Source of the DNA: Lachnospiraceae bacterium V9D3004
GTDB taxonomy: Bacteria; Bacillota; Clostridia; Lachnospirales; Lachnospiraceae
Direction: 5' to 3'
DNA: 64,000 bases
Assembly (NCBI GenBank): GCA_000621985.1
Contig: JHWW01000002.1
Coordinates: 1-64,000, forward strand
Shown here: piece by piece, positions 32,284 through 42,632 of the stretch
Position numbering within the stretch: the first letter of the stretch is position 1
Layout: each line of letters opens with the position of its first letter
Position numbers and translations under genes: made by a program
The notes under the pieces: generated by a model
What the model was told of the DNA's origin: nothing
Databases searched by the model: none
Seen by the model: only the letters and a program-made list of their open reading frames with translations

Positions 32284-35200
32284 ACTTATCATAAGCGCAT
32301 TCGGGCCGTATGCGGATAAAATGCCGGCCATAGAATTCGGAGATTTTGAAGAAAAAGGGTATTTTCTCATATCAGGCGATACCGGTGCGGGAAAAACAAT
32401 GATCTTTGATGCAATGTGTTTTGCCTTATACGGGGAGACAAGCGGACATGACAGGGATAAAGGAAGATTAAAGAGTGAATATGCGGATTCCGGAACAGAC
32501 AGTTATGTCGACTTTTATTTCTCGCACGGAGGAAAAGAATATCATATCTTAAGAAAACCCGCATACGATAGGATCAATAACAGAGGCAATATAACAAATG
32601 AACCGGAAAAAGTCATATTCTATTATCCCGACGGCAGTACTGTTGAAGGGAAAAGAAGGGTTGACGGAACTAAGGATGAACCCGGTATCGTTAAAGAATT
32701 GCTCCATATTGATTATAATCAGTTCTCTCAGATCGCTATGATCGCACAGGGCGAATTCAGAAGTCTTCTTAATGCGAAGACAGATAAGCGTACCGAGATC
32801 TTAAGGACAATATTTAATACAGGGTCTTATAAGAATATCGAATACAGATTAAAAGACAGAAAGAGTAAGAGTGAGGAAGAAAAATATAATCTGTCGGAAC
32901 GTATGAAACAGCACTTTGATGATGTTACTGCTGATGAAAATGATGAGATCGCTTCTGAACTTGCAGGGATGAAAGAAAAAACAGACGGGTTCAAAACTAT
33001 CTGGAATCTTGAAGAGATAATTGAACTGACCAAAAGGGTGATCGAAGCAGATAAAGTAAAGACAGATCCTCTTAATAATACTCTTAAAGAAGCTGAAAAT
33101 GAACTTGAAAAATACAGGATAAAGTTTGCAAGCGCAAAAGAAAATAATGATAAGATAAGAAATCTTAACGATCTGATCAAAGAAAAAGAATCACTTGAAG
33201 CAAAAAAACAGTCAATTGACGATCTTTTTTTGCTTCTTGACAGACAAAAGGCTTCTTTAAAAGTATATCCCGAATATAAAAACTGGGAATCACAGAAGAA
33301 TAAACTTGAAGACATAAAAATACAGATCAAAGAACGTAAAGAAGCTCTTGAAAAAGCCATAGAGGAAGAAAAACTGGCGACAGATATGAATAAGGAAGCC
33401 GAAAAACGACGTGATGAGGCTGAAGGATTACGTAAAAAAGCAGAGAAGATCGATGAAGATAAAAATAAATACGAACTGAGAGAAAAATACACGAACAGAC
33501 TTGAAAATCTTGACAGGGAATTAAGCGATACGGATAAAAAAACTGAAACAGTTAAAAATGAAAAAGAGTTGTTGAATAAACGGACAGAACAGTTAAAAGA
33601 AACGATCGAAGCATTAAAAGACAGTCCCGTTAAATATTCGGAAACAAATGCACAAAAAGAAAAACTTGAGACTCTGTCGGATAGTATTGACAGGCTTGCA
33701 AATGATCGTGTCAGGGAAAGGAACAATAAAAAAACAGATCTTCTTAATAAGCAGACATTATATGAGAAGAGCAGAAGAGAATATGATGAAGTTATGGAAG
33801 AATATAATACTGCCGAAAAGCAGAGTGAATATTCGCGTGCCGGGATTCTTGCCGCAAAACTTAAAGAAGGCGAAAAATGTCCCGTGTGCGGATCTACTCA
33901 TCATCCCGATCCGGCAAAACTTACCGATACGGATATAACCGATGAGGATTTAAAAAAACTCAAAGAAAAAAAAGAAGCATTGGAAAAAAAGAAGACTGAT
34001 CATATGACAGACGCCAAATCTGCCAATGAAGCATATATACAGTATGAGGAATCTTTAAGTAATGAGATTACAGAATGTATTAAAGACTGCAATAAAAAAA
34101 CAGGAAGCAATATCGGTTTTGAAGGTGATATCGAATATCTTATTGCAAAGCTTGCCGAAGTAAGATCAATAACGGAAAAAATGATCGCAGATAATGAAGC
34201 ACTGCTTAGTAAATATTCCGATGACAGTGCCATGCTTGAAAGATCGCAGGAAAAACTAAAATACTGTGAAGGCGCTGGAATGGATGAACTGAATAAAAGA
34301 GAAGAAGAACTGACTAAAAACAGACAGAATCTTGATAAAGAGAGAATATCGATCGTAACCGAACTGAAAAACCTTGAAGGACTTGGATATGCCGATTGGA
34401 AAACGGCAGAATCGGAGCGTAGCGAAGCATATATCACCTGTAATAAAATTATAGATATGATAAATGAAACCGAAAAAAGAAAACAGGAAGCAGGTAAAAT
34501 TGTTACAGCGATCAGATCGGCTGCCATTGAGCAGGAAAATAATAAAAGTCAACAGGAAAAAGAAGAGGCTGTGCTTAAGGAAGCGTTTGAAAATGAACTT
34601 AAAGCAAGGAATTTTCAGTCGGCAGATGAGATGAAGATGTATTATGTAAGTGAAGAAGATATAAAAGACGAAGAAGAAAAGATCGGTAAGTATAAAGAAT
34701 TGGTTTTGGCTAACAGGACAAAGCTCGAACAGGCAGAAAAAGAAGCAGACGGAAAAACTTATATAGACATTGAAGAATTGAAAGCCGAATGTGACGAACG
34801 CGAAACAAACGTAAAGAAAATCAGGGCAGACATCAATAAGATCGAAAACAGGATAATAATAAATCAGCAAAAACTCGAGGCCATAATTTCCAATGTGGAA
34901 AGATACAAAAAAGTCAGTCATGAAAACAATATTTATACCAGATTATACAATCTTGTTTCCGGGCAAAAAACAGGTAACCTTAAGATCACGCTCGAACAAT
35001 ACATACAGGCGGCTGGCTTTGAAGGTATCATAAAAGCAGCCAACAGGCGTCTTGGCCCGATGAGTGACGGTCAGTTTGAGCTGTTTAGAAAGGAGGATGC
35101 TTCGGGAAAACAGAGCAATACATTTCTTGACCTTGAGGTGCTCGATAATTATACCGGACACAGAAGACCGGTATGTAATCTGTCAGGAGGAGAGAGTTTT

Positions 35201-35476
35201 AAGGCATCCTTAAGTCTGGCGCTCGGACTGTCTGATACCGTCTCGTCGAATATGGGAGGTATACAGATGGATGCATTGTTCATTGACGAAGGTTTCGGTA
35301 CCCTCGACAGACGCTCCATAGAAAGTGCCATGAATATAATAATCAATCTCTCCGGAAAGAATAAGCTTGTCGGGATAATCAGTCACAGAGAGGAACTGAA
35401 AGAAACCGTCACACAGCAGATAATTGTAAAAAAGACAAGAGAAGGAAGCAGATTTGAAGTGGATAGGGGTTTGTGA
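32270..35476 (+). CDS. sbcC: SbcC (Rad50-like) ATPase subunit
   Basis: A 1068-residue SMC-like ATPase: Walker A GDTGAGKT (about 36-43), Q-loop region AMIAQGEFRSLL, two long Lys/Glu-rich coiled-coil arms meeting at the zinc hook CPVC (about residue 537), then signature LSGGESFKASLSLALG and Walker B ALFIDEGFGTLD near the C-terminus. It forms the SbcCD nuclease with the product of the overlapping upstream gene. GGAGGCC precedes ATG 32270. The coiled-coil part is A-rich and produces long spurious open frames on the other strand. Confidence 0.95.
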   Translation: MKPIKLIISAFGPYADKMPAIEFGDFEEKGYFLISGDTGAGKTMIFDAMCFALYGETSGHDRDKGRLKSEYADSGTDSYVDFYFSHGGKEYHILRKPAYDRINNRGNITNEPEKVIFYYPDGSTVEGKRRVDGTKDEPGIVKELLHIDYNQFSQIAMIAQGEFRSLLNAKTDKRTEILRTIFNTGSYKNIEYRLKDRKSKSEEEKYNLSERMKQHFDDVTADENDEIASELAGMKEKTDGFKTIWNLEEIIELTKRVIEADKVKTDPLNNTLKEAENELEKYRIKFASAKENNDKIRNLNDLIKEKESLEAKKQSIDDLFLLLDRQKASLKVYPEYKNWESQKNKLEDIKIQIKERKEALEKAIEEEKLATDMNKEAEKRRDEAEGLRKKAEKIDEDKNKYELREKYTNRLENLDRELSDTDKKTETVKNEKELLNKRTEQLKETIEALKDSPVKYSETNAQKEKLETLSDSIDRLANDRVRERNNKKTDLLNKQTLYEKSRREYDEVMEEYNTAEKQSEYSRAGILAAKLKEGEKCPVCGSTHHPDPAKLTDTDITDEDLKKLKEKKEALEKKKTDHMTDAKSANEAYIQYEESLSNEITECIKDCNKKTGSNIGFEGDIEYLIAKLAEVRSITEKMIADNEALLSKYSDDSAMLERSQEKLKYCEGAGMDELNKREEELTKNRQNLDKERISIVTELKNLEGLGYADWKTAESERSEAYITCNKIIDMINETEKRKQEAGKIVTAIRSAAIEQENNKSQQEKEEAVLKEAFENELKARNFQSADEMKMYYVSEEDIKDEEEKIGKYKELVLANRTKLEQAEKEADGKTYIDIEELKAECDERETNVKKIRADINKIENRIIINQQKLEAIISNVERYKKVSHENNIYTRLYNLVSGQKTGNLKITLEQYIQAAGFEGIIKAANRRLGPMSDGQFELFRKEDASGKQSNTFLDLEVLDNYTGHRRPVCNLSGGESFKASLSLALGLSDTVSSNMGGIQMDALFIDEGFGTLDRRSIESAMNIIINLSGKNKLVGIISHREELKETVTQQIIVKKTREGSRFEVDRGL

Positions 35477-35569
35477 TGAAAAAAACGAATATATGAATAG
35501 AACAGTGATGAAATATGTGTTATAATTATATGATACCTGTTTGAAATGTCTTATAGGGGGGAGCAGTAT

Positions 35570-38179
35570 ATGTTTACATGGAATTTTCAATATGTTTCCA
35601 AAGCAAAGCTTGCTGATACATTTAATCAGTTAATGCTTAATTATCATAAAGGAGATATTCTTATACGTATCCATACAGCCATTCATCTTGAGGAAGAGGC
35701 TGTCGAACTTGCACGCTTCATTAAGAATATTGTTCCCGGTGCGCAGATATTCGGAACAAGTACATCCGCTGTCATTAACTGGGGAAGAGTGGCAAGAAAC
35801 CAGTGTGTTGTATCGGTTACGCAGATGTCGGGAGGTCATGTGAAAGCCATGCTGCTTCCCACATATGACGAAGAGGGAAGAGTTCCGCTTCCGGTTGATA
35901 CATTATGTAAGAATGTAAAAGATGCTGTGATCGATGAGGATACGAAGCTGATGCTCACATTTCTCACCGGCAAATACCAGAATGTATATAAGTTTGTTGA
36001 ACGATGTAATGATTACTTCCCCGGAGTCCAGATGATAGGAGGGCTTGCCAATACTTCCGATATCAATCTGAGAAAATTCCTTGATTCGGGTTTTGTATTC
36101 AATGAAAACGGCTGGTCGGATAAAGGAATAGTACTTGCCGCGATAAGCGGAAAGAATGTGGAAAGCTACAGTTCTTACGCGACTGGCGTACAGGTTATCG
36201 GTGAAGAACTCGAGATAACCGACACATTCGGTACCTGCATTCTGTCCATTGACGGAAAAGATGCGGCAACGGAATACCGAAGGGGCGTAGGCGACGAATT
36301 AAAGGAACGGCCGGAACTAACGAATCTTTTCCCGTTTGTATATTCGGATGCCGCCGATATACCGATATTCGTAAGATTCTCCGATGATCATAGTATCAAT
36401 GATGTATTTCCGGAGGATAACCCGGTTAATGATGAAGCGTACAAAAAGCATCCCGGAATAGACGGTACAAAAAAGATTGAGATGATCAACGCCAATCACA
36501 ATGTGGAAGTTGGCAAAAAGATCAAGAGAGCATTCATATATGATGGAAAGATAATCTCTGACAACAGGGCATTGTTCAGACGAATTGAGAACTTCGAAAA
36601 AGCCGAGACGATATTCGGCTATTCATGTATTGCAAGATCAATGATATATTCCAACTGCGTTAAGTGGGAGTTGTCCGCGTATGAGAATTCCAATATGTGC
36701 GGCTGTATCACCGAAGGTGAGATAGCTCATATGAACGGAAAGAATACATTTGCAAACTGTTCTTTCGTTGTGTCGGTCATGGGTGAGGAAGAAGCTACGC
36801 AGGAATACAATCCATATGTTTTTTCGCACACGGATTCGCTGTCAAATGATAATCAGGAACTCATCAGGTATCTTATGGATATCGAGAGAAAGTTTGAGCA
36901 GAATGAGGATTCGGCTTCGGCAGACAGCCTGAAAGAATTCGTTAGAGACTGTGAGATCAAGCTGTTATATTCGGAGAATGAGGATATTCCGAATGCGGCA
37001 GCAATGAATATAGATATCAATCTCAGAGGTTATGACAGGATATGTATTATTAATGTTACGGATATCACGAGTATGAGGACTGTATTCTCCGAGCAGCAGA
37101 TACAGCTTACTTACAGGAATTATATCAATAAATGTTATGTATTTTCAAAGTCAAGAAATTATCACATGTACATACTCGATAACTGGCAGATAGCCATAGG
37201 AGCACCATCATATATGGTCTCACTTGATGAATTCGAGAATAATATGAAGCTGCTTCAGAAAGAATTATTCGAATATTCCGAAAAATATATAGCCATAGTT
37301 CCGATATTCTGTGTGATCAATGACTGTACTGTTGACAATTACAAGTCGCTCTATAATTCTGCAAGACTTGAAATGTTGAATAAGAATATTCAATTCCACG
37401 TTTGCGATTCAATGTCGGATCAGCTTGATGAGGACAGTATACGTGAAAGATATCACATGGTAAATGTGATCAATTATGCCATTGCAAATGACAGGGTTGT
37501 TCCCTATTTTCAGGGAATTCATGATAACAAGAAGAATAAGATACATCATTTTGAATCACTGATGCGTCTTGCGGATGAAAACGGTAAGATATATTATCCA
37601 AACAGCTTCCTTGATGTTGCCCGTTCATTCGGAATGCTGTACGATTCACTGTCAATGATCATGATCAGAAAGGTATTCGAAAAGTTCAGAAAAAGCGACA
37701 AGAGCGTAAGCATTAATCTTGGAATAAGAGACATAAAGAACAGTGAGATGCTTGAATATATATTTGACTTTCTTGCAAATGTCAGACATCCTGAGAATTT
37801 TGTCTTCGAGATACTTGAGAATGAGGACATCGGAGATTACGATATGATGGTAAGCTTCGTTAACAGGATCCATGAGCTTGGAGGTCTTGTATCAATAGAT
37901 GATTTCGGAAGCGGATATTCCAATCTGCAGCACATATTAAGTATAAGTTCGGATTTTATTAAGATTGACGGTTCTATCATAAAGAACTGCTGTGAGGATC
38001 ATGATTCGGAGAATCTGATCGCTCTCATAACCGGGTGGAGGAGTCTTAATTCCAGAAAGATCAAGATCATTGCCGAATATGTCGAGAATGAAAACATCCA
38101 GAATCTTCTCAAAAGTTACGGAGTGGATTATTCGCAAGGTTATCTTTTTGCTAAACCGACACCGGATATTGATGTCTGA
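35570..38179 (+). CDS. FIST - degenerate GGDEF - EAL protein
   Basis: An 869-residue soluble protein. Residues about 20-215 are FIST_N (GAQIFGTSTSAVINWGRVAR; YFPGVQMIGGLANTSDINLR) and about 215-400 FIST_C. Residues about 480-610 look like a GGDEF fold that has lost its signature (DRICIINVTDITSMRTVF ... NWQIAIGAP). Residues about 620-869 are an EAL domain: FESLMRL in place of EALxR keeps the metal Glu; SINLG, FEILEN, SIDDFGSGYSNL, FIKIDGS, IAEYVE and YSQGYLFAKP retain the other key positions, so hydrolysis of cyclic-di-GMP is plausible. GGGGGGAG favours ATG 35570 over 35546. The LacI-type sensor gene starts 14 bp after its stop. Confidence 0.85.
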   Translation: MFTWNFQYVSKAKLADTFNQLMLNYHKGDILIRIHTAIHLEEEAVELARFIKNIVPGAQIFGTSTSAVINWGRVARNQCVVSVTQMSGGHVKAMLLPTYDEEGRVPLPVDTLCKNVKDAVIDEDTKLMLTFLTGKYQNVYKFVERCNDYFPGVQMIGGLANTSDINLRKFLDSGFVFNENGWSDKGIVLAAISGKNVESYSSYATGVQVIGEELEITDTFGTCILSIDGKDAATEYRRGVGDELKERPELTNLFPFVYSDAADIPIFVRFSDDHSINDVFPEDNPVNDEAYKKHPGIDGTKKIEMINANHNVEVGKKIKRAFIYDGKIISDNRALFRRIENFEKAETIFGYSCIARSMIYSNCVKWELSAYENSNMCGCITEGEIAHMNGKNTFANCSFVVSVMGEEEATQEYNPYVFSHTDSLSNDNQELIRYLMDIERKFEQNEDSASADSLKEFVRDCEIKLLYSENEDIPNAAAMNIDINLRGYDRICIINVTDITSMRTVFSEQQIQLTYRNYINKCYVFSKSRNYHMYILDNWQIAIGAPSYMVSLDEFENNMKLLQKELFEYSEKYIAIVPIFCVINDCTVDNYKSLYNSARLEMLNKNIQFHVCDSMSDQLDEDSIRERYHMVNVINYAIANDRVVPYFQGIHDNKKNKIHHFESLMRLADENGKIYYPNSFLDVARSFGMLYDSLSMIMIRKVFEKFRKSDKSVSINLGIRDIKNSEMLEYIFDFLANVRHPENFVFEILENEDIGDYDMMVSFVNRIHELGGLVSIDDFGSGYSNLQHILSISSDFIKIDGSIIKNCCEDHDSENLIALITGWRSLNSRKIKIIAEYVENENIQNLLKSYGVDYSQGYLFAKPTPDIDV

Positions 38180-38193
38180 TACGGAGGTTTCTT

Positions 38194-39930
38194 ATGTATG
38201 ATGAAAAAAAGACGGTAATCGGATTTATGACGGATAACATATATTCCGATTTTGCCAAGGAGATCGCATCCAGTATCGTAAGAGCTCTTCCCCAGAACAG
38301 GAATATCAGGCTGATAATGATAGCGGGAATGAAAAACGAGAGCGAAGATGTGATGGATAATAAATATTGTTATGATCTGGTATACAATTCCATCTATCGC
38401 CTGACGGAAATGTGTAAGCTTGACGGGCTTATCATAACCATGGGAAGTAAAAGGATCGAGGATATTTACTCGGACACCCGGGCAGTGGATATTTTTAAAG
38501 ATATTCCCAAAGTATATATCTCATCATATTTTGATGATGAGATAACAGTCAATTACAATAATGAGACAGGAATAAGGGAAGCACTCAACTGTCTTGTTAA
38601 TGTCAATGGTTTTTCAAAGATATGCATGCTCGGAGGAAGAGAAGACCACAGGGATTCCAATGAGAGAAAACGTATTTTTATGAAATGTCTTGAGGAAAAC
38701 AGGATCACATTTCAGGAAAAGAATTATGAAAGAACCGATATGTCATCAAAGTGTCACGAAGCGGCAAGAAGGCTCCTTGACAACAATCCTGATGCGGAAG
38801 CAATATTCTGTGTTAATGATGATGTCGCAAAAGGATTATACGAAGTAATGGGTAAAAGAGGACTCGTGCCCGGAAAAGACATATATGTTTTCGGTTTTGA
38901 CAATACCCATTCGGCCTCGGAGATGTTGCCTTCGCTCACATCGATAGGTTCTGATGCAGATGCGATCGGACAAAAGGCCGTTAAGCTTTTGTTTGATAAG
39001 ATGAGCGGAAAAAAGGTAAGATCGGTAGTTCTTCCGACAAGACTTTACGGCAGGGATTCCTTCACATATCGGATGTATGAATATACTACCTTGGAGATGG
39101 TCAATGTAGATAAGGCTTTCATATACAGAATGTTCGATGACTGTTTCTACAGATACAGAGGTGACAGACCGGACAGGACTGCTATTAATCTCAGGCGTCT
39201 GTTTTTCGAATTCATATCCAGAATGCTGTATGCGATGAAGAAAAAATATATGGACGTGGAAGAATTCGAAGAGATAGGAAGAATGATCGACATATTCTTT
39301 GATAACGGTGCCATGGAATATACCGATGCGTCAAAGCTTATCGCAAGTATTGAGAAGTTGCAGGGAAGCGTGAACGGCATACAAAAATCAATTGCCGCAA
39401 ACGTCATGAACAACAGACTGTTCCTAAGAATGAAAGACAGGGCGATCAAGGCCCAGTGGAACACGAGAATAAAGGAAAAGACAATATACGCTGAGATAAG
39501 AAGGAATATGCAGGATTTCCTTGTTGAAACAATGGACTTCCAGAACGAGGAAGAGGAAGCACTTAACAATGTTGTAAAGAATTTCGGTAAGCTCGGACTA
39601 AGGAATGCCGCATTTTACATGTATGAATCAACGGTTGAATATAAATATGGAAAGAAAGCATCATTTCCGGGACTTATCAGGTTGAAATGCGTGACAAAAG
39701 GCGGAGAACTGTTCGTTATGTCAAGAGACAGGCAGGAATGCCCGGTCAGCAGCATCTTTCTTCGAGAAGAACTGTCGCCGTTATGTAAAGGATTCGTGGC
39801 ATTTCCCATATTCTATTGCCAATACATATACGGAATACTTGTATGTGAGCTTACAGCCGACATGATCGGAAACGGAGAATATGTAGCAGGACAGCTTGGA
39901 AGGGTGATTTATAACAACGTGAAACACTAA
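38194..39930 (+). CDS. Soluble LacI-type ligand-binding protein with C-terminal GAF-like domain, no HTH
   Basis: A 578-residue protein. Residues 1-290 match the periplasmic-binding-protein-like sensor of LacI regulators (VIGFMTDNIYSDFAKEIASS; CKLDGLIITMG; CMLGGREDH; AEAIFCVNDDVAKGLYEVMG; GKDIYVFGFDNT; PSLTSIGSDADAIGQKAVKL). There is no helix-turn-helix before it and no signal peptide. Residues about 300-420 are helical, and about 425-578 look GAF-like (NFGKLGLRNAAFYMYEST; FPIFYCQYIYGILVCEL). No GGDEF, EAL or kinase motif is present. It is probably a cytosolic sugar or metabolite sensor acting through a partner, most likely the FIST-EAL protein encoded 14 bp upstream. ACGGAGG precedes ATG 38194. 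Confidence 0.75.
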   Translation: MYDEKKTVIGFMTDNIYSDFAKEIASSIVRALPQNRNIRLIMIAGMKNESEDVMDNKYCYDLVYNSIYRLTEMCKLDGLIITMGSKRIEDIYSDTRAVDIFKDIPKVYISSYFDDEITVNYNNETGIREALNCLVNVNGFSKICMLGGREDHRDSNERKRIFMKCLEENRITFQEKNYERTDMSSKCHEAARRLLDNNPDAEAIFCVNDDVAKGLYEVMGKRGLVPGKDIYVFGFDNTHSASEMLPSLTSIGSDADAIGQKAVKLLFDKMSGKKVRSVVLPTRLYGRDSFTYRMYEYTTLEMVNVDKAFIYRMFDDCFYRYRGDRPDRTAINLRRLFFEFISRMLYAMKKKYMDVEEFEEIGRMIDIFFDNGAMEYTDASKLIASIEKLQGSVNGIQKSIAANVMNNRLFLRMKDRAIKAQWNTRIKEKTIYAEIRRNMQDFLVETMDFQNEEEEALNNVVKNFGKLGLRNAAFYMYESTVEYKYGKKASFPGLIRLKCVTKGGELFVMSRDRQECPVSSIFLREELSPLCKGFVAFPIFYCQYIYGILVCELTADMIGNGEYVAGQLGRVIYNNVKH

Positions 39931-39953
39931 GTGTTGCAACCTATAAATTATCA

Positions 39954-39982
39954 TTGAAAATAAAAATCAGTTGTGATAGAAT
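39954..39982 (+). promoter_or_regulatory. glmM promoter
   Basis: TTGAAA (39954-39959), 17-bp spacer, TAGAAT (39977-39982), 34 bp before the glmM start. Confidence 0.7.
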
Positions 39983-40016
39983 AACTCTAATTGAGTATTT
40001 TGGAGGAAGTCAGGTA

Positions 40017-41372
40017 ATGAAGTATTTTGGTACAGACGGCTTCAGAGGAGAAGCCAATGTTACTCTTAATGTTATGCATGCATACAAGGTCGGAAGATTT
40101 CTTGGTAATTATTTCCAGAAGGGTGACGGAACAAGACCGGGTATAGTTATAGGAAAGGATACAAGACGTTCGAGCTACATGTTTGAAGATGCGCTGTCAG
40201 CCGGTCTTACGGCAAGCGGTGCGGATGTATATCTTCTTCATGTAACAACAACTCCCAGTGTATCTTATGTAGTAAGAACCGAAGGGTTTGACTGTGGTAT
40301 CATGATATCGGCCAGCCATAATCCGTACTACGATAACGGGATCAAGATCATCAACGGAATGGGACATAAGCTTGAGGCCGAAGTGGAAGAAAAGATAGAA
40401 GAATACATAGACAGCGAGACTGATACAATACCTCTTGCCACCAGAGATAATATAGGAAGGACTATAGACTATTCCATAGGAAGACACAGATATATAGGCT
40501 TTCTTATCTCACTTGCAAAGAGGTCATTTAAAGATAAGAATATCGCACTTGACTGTTCGAACGGTTCGGCATCGGCGGTGGCAAAGGGAGTGTTCGATGC
40601 ACTCGGAGCAAGAACGCACGTTATCAATGCGGAGCCGGACGGAACCAATATCAATAAGAACTGCGGTTCAACTCATATAGAAGTGCTTATGGATTATGTA
40701 AAGGAGATACGTGCCGATATCGGTTTTGCATTTGACGGTGACGCCGACAGATGTCTTGCCGTGGATGAAAACGGTAATCTCGTTGACGGCGATATGATAA
40801 TGTACATATGCGGCTGTTATCTCAGTGAAAGAGGAGAACTTGATAACAATACCGTTGTTACGACCGTGATGTCGAATATTGGTTTATATAAGGCATTCGA
40901 TGCCAAAGGAATATCATATGAGAAGACTGCCGTAGGTGATAAGTATGTATATGAGAACATGCTGGCCAATAATCACTCGCTCGGAGGAGAACAGTCGGGT
41001 CACATAATTTTCAGTAAATATGCGGCTACAGGTGACGGTATTCTTACCGCGCTCATGATAATGGAAGCAATGCTTGAGAAGAAGACAAGATTGTCGGAAC
41101 TTACCAAGGGATTAAGAATATACCCGCAGCTTCTTGTTAATGTCAGGGTTAAGGATAAAGTTGCGGCGCTTGAAGATGAGGATGTCATAAGGGCAGCGAA
41201 GGAAGTTGAAGAAGAACTCGGATCCGACGGAAGACTTCTTCTTCGTACAAGCGGAACAGAGCCTTTGGTCAGAGTCATGGTTGAAGCGGAGACAGAAGAG
41301 GACTGTAAGAAATATACAGGAAAGATCGTGGATGTTATTAAGAAAAACGGACACGAGGATGACACAGAATGA
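40017..41372 (+). CDS. glmM: Phosphoglucosamine mutase
   Basis: A 451-residue enzyme that converts glucosamine-6-phosphate to glucosamine-1-phosphate for UDP-GlcNAc and peptidoglycan synthesis. Features: KYFGTDGFRGEAN start; active phosphoserine in ISASHNPYYDNGIK; metal loop FDGDADRC; sugar loop GGEQSGHI; phosphate loop RTSGTEPLVRVM. GlmM is preferred over other hexosephosphate mutases because of the GTDGFRG opening and length. TGGAGGAAG upstream and this motif fix ATG 40017; an upstream in-frame ATG (39954) lies in the promoter. Confidence 0.92.
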   Translation: MKYFGTDGFRGEANVTLNVMHAYKVGRFLGNYFQKGDGTRPGIVIGKDTRRSSYMFEDALSAGLTASGADVYLLHVTTTPSVSYVVRTEGFDCGIMISASHNPYYDNGIKIINGMGHKLEAEVEEKIEEYIDSETDTIPLATRDNIGRTIDYSIGRHRYIGFLISLAKRSFKDKNIALDCSNGSASAVAKGVFDALGARTHVINAEPDGTNINKNCGSTHIEVLMDYVKEIRADIGFAFDGDADRCLAVDENGNLVDGDMIMYICGCYLSERGELDNNTVVTTVMSNIGLYKAFDAKGISYEKTAVGDKYVYENMLANNHSLGGEQSGHIIFSKYAATGDGILTALMIMEAMLEKKTRLSELTKGLRIYPQLLVNVRVKDKVAALEDEDVIRAAKEVEEELGSDGRLLLRTSGTEPLVRVMVEAETEEDCKKYTGKIVDVIKKNGHEDDTE

Positions 41373-41416
41373 TAATATGATGATTCCGAAGAGTTTGTTT
41401 TGACGGAGGATGATCA

Positions 41417-42571
41417 ATGAGAGAAGGCGCATTTAAGACAGGCAAATACCGTAATGTATTTGCGGAACTCGGAATAAGCCAGACCGATATAGATAAGAAG
41501 ATCAGGGATTCTTTTCATACGGTATTCTATGGAAATGATGATGAGAGATTCTTCCATACCGTGGGAGATGACATGGGTTATTTCGAGGATACCGGTAATA
41601 ATGATGCAAGAACCGAAGGCATGTCATACGGAATGATGATGTGTGTCCAGATGGATATGAAGGAAGAATTCGACCGTTTCTGGAAATGGTCGAAGACATA
41701 TATGTTTAATCCCGAAGGTAAGCATAAGGGATACTTTGCATGGTCATGCAAGACAACCGGAGAAAGAAACAGCGACGGTCCCGCACCTGACGGAGAAGAA
41801 TTCTATGCAATGGCGCTGTTCTTCGCATCCCACAGATGGGGTGACGGAGAAGGGATATTCAATTATTCTAAAGAGGCAAGGGAGATTCTTCATGCAGCGA
41901 TCCATAACGGTGAAGACAATGAAGCAAGACCCATGTGGAGAAAAGATAACCATCTGATAATGTTCGTTCCGGGAAGTTCATGGACAGATCCGTCTTATCA
42001 TCTGCCACATTTTTATGAATTATTCGCATTATGGGCCGATGAAGAAGACAGACCTTTCTGGAAAGAGGCAGCAAAGGCGAGCAGGGAATATCTTAAGACA
42101 TCATGTCATCCGGTTACGGGACTTGCACCGGAATATGCAAATTACGACGGAAGTCCTTATGTCGGTGATGAGAATTTTCTGAAATGGTTCGGCAGCAGAC
42201 ATGACTGGTTCTACAGTGATGCATACAGGGTTGCTGCCAATATAGGACTTGATTACGAATGGTTTGCCGCAGATGAATGGAACTGCGACAATGCCGATAA
42301 GATACAGAAGTTCTTCAGCGAGAATGTTCCGGACGGTAATTATATGACTTATGAGATAGACGGAACGGTGATAGATAAACCGGCGCTTCATCCGGTGGGG
42401 ATCATAGCAACCAATGCAATGGCTTCACTTGCTGCGAAGGGCGAATATGCAAAGGAATGGGTAAGACTGTTCTGGAATACGCCTCTTAGGACCGGCGTCA
42501 GAAGATATTATGACAACTGTCTGTATCTGTTTGCGCTACTTGCGCTCAGCGGAAACTACCGTATATGGTGA
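41417..42571 (+). CDS. GH8 reducing-end xylose-releasing exo-oligoxylanase
   Basis: A 384-residue (alpha/alpha)6-barrel glycosidase of the Rex branch of GH8, which trims xylose from the reducing end of short xylo-oligosaccharides. The general acid is Glu67 (ARTEGMSYGMMM), the subsite motif PAPDGEEFYAMALFFASHRW is intact, and the likely base is Asp268 (FYSDAYRVAANIGLDYEW). There is no signal peptide, consistent with cytosolic action on imported oligomers. CGGAGG precedes ATG 41417. It lies 44 bp after glmM; other xylan genes are not in the window. Confidence 0.9.
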   Translation: MREGAFKTGKYRNVFAELGISQTDIDKKIRDSFHTVFYGNDDERFFHTVGDDMGYFEDTGNNDARTEGMSYGMMMCVQMDMKEEFDRFWKWSKTYMFNPEGKHKGYFAWSCKTTGERNSDGPAPDGEEFYAMALFFASHRWGDGEGIFNYSKEAREILHAAIHNGEDNEARPMWRKDNHLIMFVPGSSWTDPSYHLPHFYELFALWADEEDRPFWKEAAKASREYLKTSCHPVTGLAPEYANYDGSPYVGDENFLKWFGSRHDWFYSDAYRVAANIGLDYEWFAADEWNCDNADKIQKFFSENVPDGNYMTYEIDGTVIDKPALHPVGIIATNAMASLAAKGEYAKEWVRLFWNTPLRTGVRRYYDNCLYLFALLALSGNYRIW

Positions 42572-42583
42572 AAACCTTACGGA

Positions 42584-42613
42584 TTAGAATATTTTATATA
42601 TAATTAATATAAT
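42584..42613 (+). promoter_or_regulatory. tig promoter
   Basis: TTAGAA (42584-42589), 18-bp spacer, TATAAT (42608-42613), 19 bp before the tig start. The -35 is weak; no CIRCE or CtsR-like repeat is visible nearby. Confidence 0.5.
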
Positions 42614-42632
42614 GCTTTAGGAGGAATTAAGA

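Noticed and set aside
32827-33726. 299-codon minus-strand frame rich in Ser/Leu/Phe
   Set aside because: Shadow of the SbcC coiled coil: A-rich Lys/Glu codons give Leu/Phe/Ser on the other strand. The same applies to minus frames at 34000-34921.
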